In this document: positions 1-6,697 of the stretch, piece after piece
Numbering within the stretch: position 1 is the stretch's first letter
Layout of the letters: each line of letters begins with the position of its first letter
Assembly (NCBI GenBank): GCA_937949745.1
Contig: CALECM010000010.1
Location: 1 to 8,389, forward strand
DNA length: 8,389 bases
Origin: an uncultured Bacteroidales bacterium
Lineage (GTDB): Bacteria > Bacteroidota > Bacteroidia > Bacteroidales > WCHB1-69
Reading direction: 5' to 3'
Program-made: the position numbers and the translations under genes
Notes under the pieces: model-generated
What the model was told of the DNA's origin: nothing
Database searches by the model: none
Seen by the model: the letters and a program-made list of their open reading frames with translations, nothing else

Positions 1-248
1 AGAAAATGACTGATATTATCGCTGAAAGTTATCTGATTGAAAGTATGATCAATTTTTCTTCCGGTGATAGTAGTAAACAGGCATTGACCCAAAATCTTTA
101 CGCTGATCTTTTCCGCAAATACGGCATTACCAAAGAGCAGTATATTTCTTCCATAACCTATTATCTCAGTGAGAAAGACCAGGCTAACGAAATTCTTACC
201 GAATCATCGGAGAAGCTAAATCAAAAGCAGGAAACCATTTTGGAATAA
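1..248 (+). CDS. DUF4296 domain-containing protein, C-terminal part (5' end outside the window)
   Basis: The frame is open from the left edge to a TAA at 246-248, giving about 81 residues. It begins inside the protein: the ATG at 6-8 lies in the middle of a helix (KMTDIIAESYLIES) that matches the start of the DUF4296 core, where family members have a 'm..il.d.hl.ea' pattern. The second half (YADLFRKYGITKEQYISSI) matches the family's 'y..il.kygit.eqf..s..yy' pattern. DUF4296 proteins are Bacteroidetes-specific, usually about 130-150 residues, often with a lipoprotein signal that would lie upstream here. Their function is unknown. The C-terminal tail is rich in Glu, Lys and Gln and looks solvent-exposed. 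It is followed by a possible terminator that overlaps its stop codon, so it may end a separate transcript. The family call rests on pattern memory, not on a profile search. Confidence 0.7.
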   Translation, partial: KMTDIIAESYLIESMINFSSGDSSKQALTQNLYADLFRKYGITKEQYISSITYYLSEKDQANEILTESSEKLNQKQETILE

Positions 249-272
249 TGTTTTGCTTTTTTTTATATTTTT
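223..272 (+). terminator. Possible intrinsic terminator of the DUF4296 gene
   Basis: The arm AAAAGCA (223-229) plus AAAC (232-235) pairs completely with GTTTTGCTTTT (250-260). This gives an 11-bp stem with a two-base GG bulge and a 14-base loop, followed at once by a T-rich run (261-272). The stem contains the stop codon of the upstream gene in its loop. It is AT-rich (only three G-C pairs), so it may be weak. The structure was read directly; termination is inferred. Confidence 0.4.
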
Positions 273-273
273 G
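238..273 (+). promoter_or_regulatory. Candidate Bacteroidetes-type promoter for the isomerase gene
   Basis: TATTTTTG at 266-273 matches the Bacteroidetes -7 consensus TAnnTTTG exactly. A TTTTG at 238-242 lies 23 bp upstream, at the long end of the usual 17-23 bp spacing for the -33 TTG element. Transcription would start near 280, leaving a leader of about 17 nt before the ATG at 297. The -33 element lies inside the end of the DUF4296 gene, and the -7 element overlaps the T-run of the possible terminator. The local sequence is so T-rich that a chance match is possible. Confidence 0.45.
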
Positions 274-296
274 CCATCTTTAAACCTAATAAGAAC

Positions 297-2054
297 ATGA
301 AAAAAAAATTAATTCCGGGATTGTTATTTGTTTTTTCACTGGCTTTTTTGCCGGCTCTATCCGGCCAGCAGGATCCGAATACCGTTATCGCCACGATAAG
401 TAATGAACCGATCACGACAGGAGAATTTTTATCATCCTTTAAGAAAAACAACCAATTAAGTAAAACAACGCCTGAAGAATTAAGAGAATATCTGGACCTG
501 TACATTAATTTCAGGTTGAAGGTGAAAGAAGGACTTGCTTTAAAGATAGATACTTCCAGGGCTTTCCAGCGGGAACTTAATACTTACCAGCAACAATCGG
601 CACAACAGTACTTAATTGATAAGGATATCAGCGACAAATTAATGGACGAAGCGTTGGAAAGGACGAAAAATTATGTCAGGGCTTCCCACATCCTGATCAA
701 CTGCTCTCCCACCGCTTCCCCGAAAGATACCCTTACCGCTTACAATAAAGCTATGGAGGTCAGGGAAAAGATTATGAACGGATTGGATTTTAATGAAGCC
801 GCCGTACTCTATTCCCAGGATATGTCCGCAAGAGAATACATAAATCCGAGGAATAACATGCTGCAACAGGGAAATAAAGGCGACCTGGGGTATTTCACCG
901 TTTTCAACATGATCTATCCGGTGGAAACCGCCGTATATAATACTCCCGTGGGAAGTGTATCGATGCCGGTAAGAAGCGAATTCGGATATCATTTAGTCAA
1001 GGTGACCGATAAAATACCCGCAATCGAGACCATCGAAATTTCCCATATTTTTATCCGTGATTCAATGGCCCGTAATGAAAAAATGAGTAATGAAACCAGG
1101 GCAAAATTAAATGATATAGAAAGTAAATTAAAAGCGGGAAGCTCTTTTGAAGATATGGTGAAAATCTATTCTGACGATACTTATACCAAAGAAAAAGACG
1201 GCGTCGTAGATCCGTTTGCCCCGAACCGCAGGGCAGGAAATTATGTGAAGACCGCCATTTCCCTTAAACCGGGAGAAATTTCCGCCCCGTTTGCATTATC
1301 AACAGGATGGTACATAATTAAATTAAATAAGATCAATTATTTAGAATACGATCAGGATGAAGCCTCTTACTATACCAGAACCCGCCTCGGCAGAGATCCG
1401 CGTTCCCATCTAAGCAAACAATCCCTCGTTAATAAATTAAAGAAAGAATATAGTTTCAATGAATCAGGTAAAGAAGCGGGTATTAAATACCTGCAAAAGA
1501 ACCTTCCCGAAACTACTTTCCAGTCCAGTTCGGCCGACTTTGAAAACCTTCCGGGTATCGATAAACAAAAACCTCTTTTCAGTTTTGCCGATAGGCAGGT
1601 TACCGTAAAAGAATTCACCCGTTATCTGTCACGGTTCAAGGGAGTAAATATGGCCAGAGGTTATCATCATTTCCTTCTGGAACGCTACGATGCTTTTGTG
1701 GAAGAAACTATCATCGCCTACGAGAAAGACCATCTGGAAAGCAAATATCCGGAATACCGCGAACTGATGGACGAATATCACCAGGGCATGGTCTTATATG
1801 AAATCAACTCGCAAAACGTGTGGGGCAAAGCCATGCAGGACAGCGTGGGTTTAACCGATTTCTACGAATCGATCAAGACCAATTATCCGGTGGAAGGATC
1901 TGATCCGGTTGAATATAAAGCATTGGGCGATATACGTTCCACGGTCATCACCCAATATCAGGATTATCTGGACAAAGAATGGATCAGGCAGTTAAGAGCC
2001 AAATATCCCGTACAGATTAATGAACAAGCTTTTAACGCTATATTCAAAAAATAG
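297..2054 (+). CDS. Exported peptidyl-prolyl cis-trans isomerase with two parvulin-type domains (SurA/PpiC-like)
   Basis: 585 residues. A signal peptide is clear: MKKK, a hydrophobic stretch to about residue 21, and likely cleavage near ALSG-Q (22-23), so the mature protein should act in the periplasm on unfolded outer-membrane or exported proteins. After a SurA-N-like segment (TVIATISNEPITTGEFL, about 29-45), parvulin domain 1 spans about 127-236, with the hallmarks ASHIL (129-133), GDLGYF and FGYHLVKV (229-236). Domain 2 spans about 246-343, with ISHIFI at the front and TGWYIIKL at the end. Domain 2 lacks a clear GDLG motif and has W-Y where domain 1 has Y-H, so it may be a weak or inactive isomerase. 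Residues 344-585 look helical and charged and carry no motif I recognise. The ATG at 297 places the signal peptide correctly. The gene probably forms an operon with the abutting lipoprotein gene. Confidence 0.88.
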   Translation: MKKKLIPGLLFVFSLAFLPALSGQQDPNTVIATISNEPITTGEFLSSFKKNNQLSKTTPEELREYLDLYINFRLKVKEGLALKIDTSRAFQRELNTYQQQSAQQYLIDKDISDKLMDEALERTKNYVRASHILINCSPTASPKDTLTAYNKAMEVREKIMNGLDFNEAAVLYSQDMSAREYINPRNNMLQQGNKGDLGYFTVFNMIYPVETAVYNTPVGSVSMPVRSEFGYHLVKVTDKIPAIETIEISHIFIRDSMARNEKMSNETRAKLNDIESKLKAGSSFEDMVKIYSDDTYTKEKDGVVDPFAPNRRAGNYVKTAISLKPGEISAPFALSTGWYIIKLNKINYLEYDQDEASYYTRTRLGRDPRSHLSKQSLVNKLKKEYSFNESGKEAGIKYLQKNLPETTFQSSSADFENLPGIDKQKPLFSFADRQVTVKEFTRYLSRFKGVNMARGYHHFLLERYDAFVEETIIAYEKDHLESKYPEYRELMDEYHQGMVLYEINSQNVWGKAMQDSVGLTDFYESIKTNYPVEGSDPVEYKALGDIRSTVITQYQDYLDKEWIRQLRAKYPVQINEQAFNAIFKK

Positions 2055-2885
2055 TTGAAAAAATATTTAGCCTTTTTCCTTATCATCATACTATATTCCT
2101 GCAACCGCTCACAGGATGTAATAGTGGCTGAGGTCTATAACACGAAATTATACCGGTCGGAGATCGACGATCTTTTGCCGGAAGGACTTACCGTTGAAGA
2201 CAGTACGGGAATGGCCAACCGCATTATCGAAGACTGGATCAAGGAGCAGGTTATTTTACATGAAGCCAATAAAGCTTTATCACTTAAAGAGAAAAACTTC
2301 GATACGGAATTGGATAATTACAGAAAGACGCTGCTGGTGGATGCCTATTTTAAAAAGCTCACTTCGGACACGGCCCGGTTTACCGTTTCACAGGAAGAGA
2401 TCCGGCGTTTCGCCCGGCAGTACGACCAAAATACTCCTACCGACCGGGAAATCATCAAACTGAATTACGTAAAATTGTCTCCCCGGTCAAAAGTATTGAA
2501 AGAGTTGAAGGATATCCTTTTCGACGAAGAGAAAAGAGTGACGATGAAATCCCGTATCGAACAAATTTGCGGTGACTCTCTGGAATATTTTATTGAAGAT
2601 AACACCTGGCTTTACCTGGACAATATCCAGCAAGAGCTTCCCATTAATCTGAAAGATGAAGAATTAAGGTCGGAAGGGCCTCAGTATATTGAAACACGGG
2701 ACAACCAATATGTCTATCTGATTGTTTTACTTGACTATAAAGCCAATCATTCTCCCATGGAAAATCCGGAATACATTAATTCCATACGGACATTGATCAT
2801 CCGGCAAAAACAGACAGAATATATCCGGCATTTAACGGAGGAATTGTACCAGAAAGCGCTCAGCGAGGATAAGATTATCCGGTAA
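2055..2885 (+). CDS. SurA-like periplasmic chaperone lipoprotein without a recognisable isomerase domain
   Basis: 276 residues, starting at TTG 2055-2057 immediately after the TAG of the preceding gene. The TTG start is chosen because it yields a textbook lipoprotein signal: MKKY, a hydrophobic core, then lipobox L13-Y-S-C16. The next ATG in frame (2211) would remove it. The residue after Cys is Asn and no acidic surface-export tag follows, so it may stay in the periplasm, anchored in the outer membrane; this is inference. Residues about 22-40 (VIVAEVYNTKLYRSEIDDL) resemble the first strand and helix of SurA/PpiC N-terminal domains and also the corresponding part of the upstream isomerase. 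The rest is helical and charged, with no HIL or GYH parvulin motifs. In Bacteroides-type genomes a similar-sized hypothetical protein sits between two isomerase genes, which suggests a chaperone partner role. Translation is likely coupled to the upstream gene. Confidence 0.75.
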   Translation: MKKYLAFFLIIILYSCNRSQDVIVAEVYNTKLYRSEIDDLLPEGLTVEDSTGMANRIIEDWIKEQVILHEANKALSLKEKNFDTELDNYRKTLLVDAYFKKLTSDTARFTVSQEEIRRFARQYDQNTPTDREIIKLNYVKLSPRSKVLKELKDILFDEEKRVTMKSRIEQICGDSLEYFIEDNTWLYLDNIQQELPINLKDEELRSEGPQYIETRDNQYVYLIVLLDYKANHSPMENPEYINSIRTLIIRQKQTEYIRHLTEELYQKALSEDKIIR

Positions 2886-2890
2886 GGATT

Positions 2891-4273
2891 TTATTTTATA
2901 AACGCCCTTATAATATCCATTCCATTCGCGTACAGTACCAATAAAAGCAACAAGCTCAATCCGACAGCGTTAGCATATCCGATAAACTTATCACTCGGTT
3001 TTTTCCGGGTGATCATCTCAACGAGGATAAACAGGAGATAACCGCCGTCTAACGCCGGAATAGGTAAGATATTCATAAAAGCCAGGATGATAGCCAAAAA
3101 TCCCGTCATACTCCAAAAGCGCTGCCAATCCCATACTTTCGGGAATATGCTTCCGATCGTACCGAAACCGCCAAGCTGTTTGGCTCCTTCTTTCGTAGCG
3201 ATCAATTTAAATTGTTTCACATACATCTCTAAAGTATTAAAACCTTGGGAAATACCTTTGGGAATAGATTCCCAAAATGTATAGTTAACTTTTTTTACAG
3301 GTAAATAATATGCGGGATTCATGTAATAAACTCCTAATTTACCATCGTCACCCAGTAATATGCTGTCTTCCTGCAGGACTCCCTGTCTGTAATAATTGAT
3401 AGAAACAAGCTTATTGGCATTTTCGGCAAGCTGTTCCTGTAAAGTAAAATAAGAAGTGTAAGGAATCCCGTTCAGGGCCACAATGCTATCGCCATGACGG
3501 AGGCCTGCTTTTTCCGCTACCGAATTTTCCACGACTATATCCACCACAAAAGGAAAATTAAAATTACTGAACGCGCCTCCTTCGGCTAAGATCTGTTGGG
3601 GAAAATCATTGGAAAGATCGAGGTTTATTATTTGTCCGTTCCTGTCTATCTCCACATGCCTGTGTCCTTCAATCAATACGCCATTGAGAAAATCACCTAT
3701 AGTTTCAGGCTGTTTTCCATCTAACGATATTACCTTATCACCATCTTCAAAGCCGGCCATTTTGCCTACGTTCGTGAACTGTAAGCCGTATTCGGCATTG
3801 GAAAGGGGAATATATTCCTGCCCCCAGGTAAATAAAACCGCCCCGTATATGACGAGGGCCGACAAGAAATTCATCATAACCCCGCCGATAATAATGAGGA
3901 AACGCTGCCAGGCGGGTTTGGCACGAAATTCATAGGGCTGCGGTTCAGCCGGTAATTCGCCCGGCTTTGTCGTTTCATCTACCATACCGTTGATGGAGCA
4001 ATAGCCGCCCAAAGGCAACCAGCCTATACCCCACTCGGTCCTATCAGGATGTTCCGACCATTCCTCCGGAGTTTTGGAAGAAAAAAAACTAAAATGCCAT
4101 TTTCCACTGAAATTTTTCGCCCTCAGGATGGAAAATCCGGGATTAAAGAAAAGATAGAATTTATCTACCCGTGTTTTAAATATCCGGGCAAATATATAAT
4201 GCCCCAGTTCATGTATGAAAACCAAAAAGGTTAAGCTGAGAAGTAATCCGAGAATTTGTGTTAAGATACCCAT
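2891..4273 (-). CDS. rseP: RseP-type RIP zinc metalloprotease (site-2 protease), membrane-embedded
   Basis: 460 residues, close to the usual Bacteroidetes length. The zinc-binding HELGH is at 21-25 in the first membrane helix. GWLPLGGY (84-91) is the conserved loop of the family. The second catalytic motif NILPIPALDGG is at 401-411, with D409 as the likely third zinc ligand. Two PDZ-like segments lie at about 160-225 and 240-310 (for example SVAEKAGLRHGDSIVALNG). Hydrophobic helices lie at about 3-20, 124-150, 390-420 and 435-450. RseP cuts substrates within the membrane; in E. coli it releases sigma-E by cleaving the anti-sigma factor RseA and also clears signal peptides. The Bacteroidetes substrate is not visible here. 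The ATG at 4271-4273 is 38 bp after the dxr stop, so the two genes are probably co-transcribed, a common pairing in this phylum. The gene ends 5 bp from the convergent lipoprotein gene. Confidence 0.95.
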   Translation of the reverse strand: MGILTQILGLLLSLTFLVFIHELGHYIFARIFKTRVDKFYLFFNPGFSILRAKNFSGKWHFSFFSSKTPEEWSEHPDRTEWGIGWLPLGGYCSINGMVDETTKPGELPAEPQPYEFRAKPAWQRFLIIIGGVMMNFLSALVIYGAVLFTWGQEYIPLSNAEYGLQFTNVGKMAGFEDGDKVISLDGKQPETIGDFLNGVLIEGHRHVEIDRNGQIINLDLSNDFPQQILAEGGAFSNFNFPFVVDIVVENSVAEKAGLRHGDSIVALNGIPYTSYFTLQEQLAENANKLVSINYYRQGVLQEDSILLGDDGKLGVYYMNPAYYLPVKKVNYTFWESIPKGISQGFNTLEMYVKQFKLIATKEGAKQLGGFGTIGSIFPKVWDWQRFWSMTGFLAIILAFMNILPIPALDGGYLLFILVEMITRKKPSDKFIGYANAVGLSLLLLLVLYANGMDIIRAFIK

Positions 4274-4311
4274 AGATTTATTTCAATATAAAATTATACA
4301 ATCATGATTAA

Positions 4312-5460
4312 TTAAAAGATACGTAATAAAAGTTCACGGCACTGACGGTCAGTCTCCATATATTCTTCCACCGAAGCCGGCCGCGAATATTCCGCTTCCG
4401 ATAAAGCTTTTTCTATCATGGAAGGTATAGCCGTAAAAGTGATTTTTCCTTTCAGGAAAAGCGAAACGGCGATTTCATTGGCTGCGTTTAAAATGCAGGG
4501 CATATTCCCTCCCTGACGTGAAGCCTGATATGCCAGATCCAGACAGGGGAAAAGTTGGCGGTCAGGTTCTTCAAAATTAAATACCGGGTAATCCTTAAAT
4601 TCGAAACGGGGAAGATCGTTGATCCAGCGTTCGGGATAGGAAAAGGCATACTGGATAGGCAACTTCATATCGGGTAATCCCATTTGCGCTTTAACAGAAC
4701 CATCTCCGAACATTACCATGGAATGGATCACGGATTGCGGATGGATCACTACTTCAATTCGTTCCAAAGGCATATTAAACAACCATTTCGCCTCGATAAC
4801 CTCCAAACCTTTATTCATCAGCGTAGCACTGTCGATCGTAATTTTACGGCCCATATTCCAGTTAGGATGACATAATGCCTGTTCTGGTTTAACCTGTCCA
4901 AGAAATGCAGCGTCTTTCCCGCGGAAGGGACCGCCGGACGCGGTGATGATCAGCTTTTCCACAGGATTATGGAATTCTCCCGTTAAAGCCTGAAAAATAG
5001 CGGAATGCTCCGAATCTACGGGAATGACAGGCACCCTGTTTTGAGATGCCTTTTCCATCATTAACTCCCCTGCAACCACCAATGTTTCCTTGTTGGCTAA
5101 CGCAACCGGTTTTCCGTATTCCAATGCCCTGTATACCGGCTCTAATCCCGCAATACCTACGATAGCCGATAAGACCATATCGACGCTATCCATTTCAACA
5201 ATACCGGAAATAGAATCGGCGCCGGAAAAAACTTTAATATCGTCTTCCCATAAAGCATCTTTGACGAGTTGATAATGTTGCTCATCGCCAATGACCACCG
5301 CATTGGGCTTATATTGTTTGGCCTGCCGGATCAGTAATTCCGGATTACCACAGGCCGTAAGCACTTCCGCTTCCAGCAAATCCGGGAACATTGTTATAAT
5401 TTCCAGGGCTTGCGTCCCAATGGAACCGGTAGATCCTAAAATTGCAACTCTTTTTTTCAA
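4312..5460 (-). CDS. dxr: 1-deoxy-D-xylulose-5-phosphate reductoisomerase
   Basis: 382 residues, full length. The enzyme converts 1-deoxy-D-xylulose 5-phosphate to 2-C-methyl-D-erythritol 4-phosphate using NADPH and a divalent metal. This is the committed step of the cytoplasmic MEP pathway to isoprenoids and the target of fosmidomycin. NADPH-binding GSTGSIG lies at 9-15; LANKETLV is at 121-128. The metal ligands are D149 and E151 in PVDSEHSAIFQ, with E220 in MNKGLEVIEA. ITASGGPFR (172-180) and CHPNWNMG (H198) are the substrate-closing loop and active-site region; N216 and K217 match substrate-binding residues of the E. coli enzyme. The C-terminal helical domain is present. Translation must start at TTG (5458-5460): an in-frame TAA lies four codons upstream, no ATG or GTG lies between, and the dinucleotide-binding fold begins at residue 4. 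rseP follows 38 bp downstream. Confidence 0.97.
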   Translation of the reverse strand: MKKRVAILGSTGSIGTQALEIITMFPDLLEAEVLTACGNPELLIRQAKQYKPNAVVIGDEQHYQLVKDALWEDDIKVFSGADSISGIVEMDSVDMVLSAIVGIAGLEPVYRALEYGKPVALANKETLVVAGELMMEKASQNRVPVIPVDSEHSAIFQALTGEFHNPVEKLIITASGGPFRGKDAAFLGQVKPEQALCHPNWNMGRKITIDSATLMNKGLEVIEAKWLFNMPLERIEVVIHPQSVIHSMVMFGDGSVKAQMGLPDMKLPIQYAFSYPERWINDLPRFEFKDYPVFNFEEPDRQLFPCLDLAYQASRQGGNMPCILNAANEIAVSLFLKGKITFTAIPSMIEKALSEAEYSRPASVEEYMETDRQCRELLLRIF

Positions 5461-5477
5461 CCTTCTAAATTAATCTA

Positions 5478-5485
5478 CAAAAATA
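5478..5485 (-). promoter_or_regulatory. Candidate -7 promoter element for dxr-rseP
   Basis: Read on the minus strand this is TATTTTTG, an exact match to the Bacteroidetes -7 consensus TAnnTTTG. Transcription would start near 5471, giving a leader of about 10 nt before the TTG start. No TTG is present at the expected -33 distance. The 53-bp gap to the upstream co-directional gene holds no convincing terminator, so dxr may be read both from here and from upstream. Confidence 0.35.
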
Positions 5486-5513
5486 CTGAAAAAATGTAAC
5501 GCTATGGGAGCTT

Positions 5514-6101
5514 TTATTTAATTAGCCCTATTTCCCGGAACATCTGCCGGTAATATTCCGCTTTATCCGGTAAAGGTTTCGGATAAGCCCTGGACGTTGA
5601 AGGCATTCTGTATATCCGGATTGTCCTTTCCATAAAAGTGGAAGATATGGAAGTCCCGATTTTAGGTTCTTTCACAGGCCATACGGTTAGAAGGGTTTCC
5701 ATAGCTTTTTGTCCGGTAATGACCAATGTGGTACATAAAGGAACGGAACTTAATATTTTATCCGGATCAAAAGGAGTAACCACCTGCAGGAATTTATCGG
5801 AAGCATTCTGGTTTAAACGGATAATTTCCTTAGCCGTATCCCCAATCCCAATACCATATTCGTTACAAAAGTATCTTGCTTTTATTTCATCGAAAGCCTT
5901 CCCGGATTCCGCAACAAAATAATTTTTATCATTATAAAAGACCAGGCCCAGTATTCTCCACATGTCATTTTGAAAATTCGGATAGTAAAAATTCATTGAC
6001 CAGCGTTCCCGTTGCGGAGGGAAACTGCCTAACATCAAAACCCGGGTATTCTCAGGCAGGAAAAATCCCAAAGGATGTTGTTCCGGAATTGTATTGTCCA
6101 T
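5514..6101 (-). CDS. Uracil-DNA-glycosylase superfamily protein (HDG/Mug-like), atypical active-site motifs
   Basis: 195 residues, ATG at 6099-6101. The superfamily fold is suggested by motif A VLMLGSFPP (21-29), followed by FYYPNFQNDMWRILG (38-52). The latter corresponds to the 'Y..p.N.FW.il' signature of Mug, TDG and hypoxanthine-DNA glycosylases. VVITGQKA-like strand LVITGQKA lies at 126-133 and motif B at 165-174 (RMPSTSRAYP), where most families have H/N-P-S. Such enzymes flip out and excise deaminated bases (uracil, hypoxanthine) from DNA. Motif A has S-F-P-P and lacks the catalytic Asn or Asp of the Mug (GINPG) and Ung families. N45 in QNDMW is the best candidate catalytic or structural Asn, by analogy with family 6 enzymes recalled from memory. 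The protein is a little shorter than Ung. The neighbour 10 bp upstream is a GNAT acetyltransferase, probably in the same transcript. The superfamily call is fairly secure; the substrate is not known. Confidence 0.75.
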   Translation of the reverse strand: MDNTIPEQHPLGFFLPENTRVLMLGSFPPQRERWSMNFYYPNFQNDMWRILGLVFYNDKNYFVAESGKAFDEIKARYFCNEYGIGIGDTAKEIIRLNQNASDKFLQVVTPFDPDKILSSVPLCTTLVITGQKAMETLLTVWPVKEPKIGTSISSTFMERTIRIYRMPSTSRAYPKPLPDKAEYYRQMFREIGLIK

Positions 6102-6111
6102 TTATTCTTTT

Positions 6112-6567
6112 TTATCTAACTAATTTCATATGCAATATCGGATAAGGTTTTCCCTGACCGTCGAGATCATCCCTGCCGGTAATCCGAAATCCCATTTTCT
6201 GATAAAATCCCAATGCCTGTGTATTCTGTTCGTTGACATCCACCGAATTGATATGAAGCTCTTCTATAGCAAACAGGATCAACTGTTTCCCTATACCTTT
6301 ACCTCTTTCCGACGGATGTATAAAGAGCATTTCGATATGATGCCCCTGGACACCCAGAAATCCCACCATAGTATTCCCGGATAATGTTGCTGAATAAAGA
6401 TGTTCTATCCCAGGTAAAGCTGTTTTATTTATTATCTCTTTATATAAACCGATATCTTCTTCTTTCAGAAAATCATGCGTTGCCCTCACAGATGCCTCCC
6501 ATACGCGGAGATATTCTGTAAAATCACCGGTCAGATTCTGCTCAATTCTACATTTCTCCATATCCAT
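6112..6567 (-). CDS. GNAT-family N-acetyltransferase, YjaB-like
   Basis: 151 residues, single GNAT domain. The acetyl-CoA pyrophosphate-binding motif is RGKGIG (88-93), preceded by the strand HIEMLFIHPS (77-86). The C-terminal half has DVNEQNTQALGFYQKMGF (110-127) and GQGKPYPILHM (137-147), and the N-terminal part has the motif ATHDFL (29-34). These blocks closely match E. coli YjaB as I remember it, including the order and the overall length of about 150. YjaB-like enzymes bind acetyl-CoA; their physiological acceptor is not well defined, so I do not assign one. The chosen ATG at 6565-6567 is followed two codons later by a second ATG (6559-6561), which would also work. The gene is the first of the leftward group and lies 10 bp before the glycosylase gene. 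A candidate -7 element lies at 6625-6632. Confidence 0.88.
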   Translation of the reverse strand: MDMEKCRIEQNLTGDFTEYLRVWEASVRATHDFLKEEDIGLYKEIINKTALPGIEHLYSATLSGNTMVGFLGVQGHHIEMLFIHPSERGKGIGKQLILFAIEELHINSVDVNEQNTQALGFYQKMGFRITGRDDLDGQGKPYPILHMKLVR

Positions 6568-6624
6568 TATTAAAAATACCTGGTTAATTTACAAAATATG
6601 AGATTAACTTCCTAATTTAGTTAG

Positions 6625-6632
6625 CAAAAGTA
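6625..6632 (-). promoter_or_regulatory. Candidate -7 element for the acetyltransferase-glycosylase transcript
   Basis: On the minus strand this reads TACTTTTG, matching the consensus TAnnTTTG. The start of transcription would be near 6618, with a leader of about 50 nt before the ATG at 6567. No TTG lies at the expected -33 spacing, so this is a partial match only. Confidence 0.3.
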
Positions 6633-6697
6633 GTGAATATTTTGAAATAATTTAAGGATGGTTATAGTCGCGAAAACACTGATTCATACATTTATTG

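Noticed and set aside
639..992. 117-residue open frame on the minus strand inside the isomerase gene
   Set aside because: It lies fully within a well-supported gene on the other strand, has no recognisable motif and no upstream signals. The same applies to the minus-strand frames at 263-505 and 1370-1618.
2194..2463. 89-residue plus-strand frame overlapping the lipoprotein gene
   Set aside because: It is a shifted-frame shadow with a skewed Arg/Lys/Ser composition and no motif. The lipoprotein frame has a clear signal and continuous family-like sequence.
2867..2880. GGATAAGATTATCC inverted repeat near the convergent gene ends as a terminator
   Set aside because: Only about five base pairs with a four-base loop can form, and the T-rich stretch begins 8 bp later. 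On the minus strand no T-run follows. It is too weak to list as a feature.
4300..4309. Palindrome AATCATGATT in the dxr-rseP gap
   Set aside because: A 10-bp AT-rich palindrome is expected by chance at this composition. It has no long stem, no T-run, no second copy and no promoter element next to it.
5461..5513. Possible terminator between the glycosylase gene and dxr
   Set aside because: The only symmetry is GCT...AGC (3 bp) near 5501. No stable hairpin with a T-run was found.
6112..6567. Horizontal acquisition of the acetyltransferase because it resembles an E. coli protein
   Set aside because: YjaB-like GNATs are widespread, and the base and codon use of this gene looks like that of its neighbours. 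There are no mobile-element remnants beside it.
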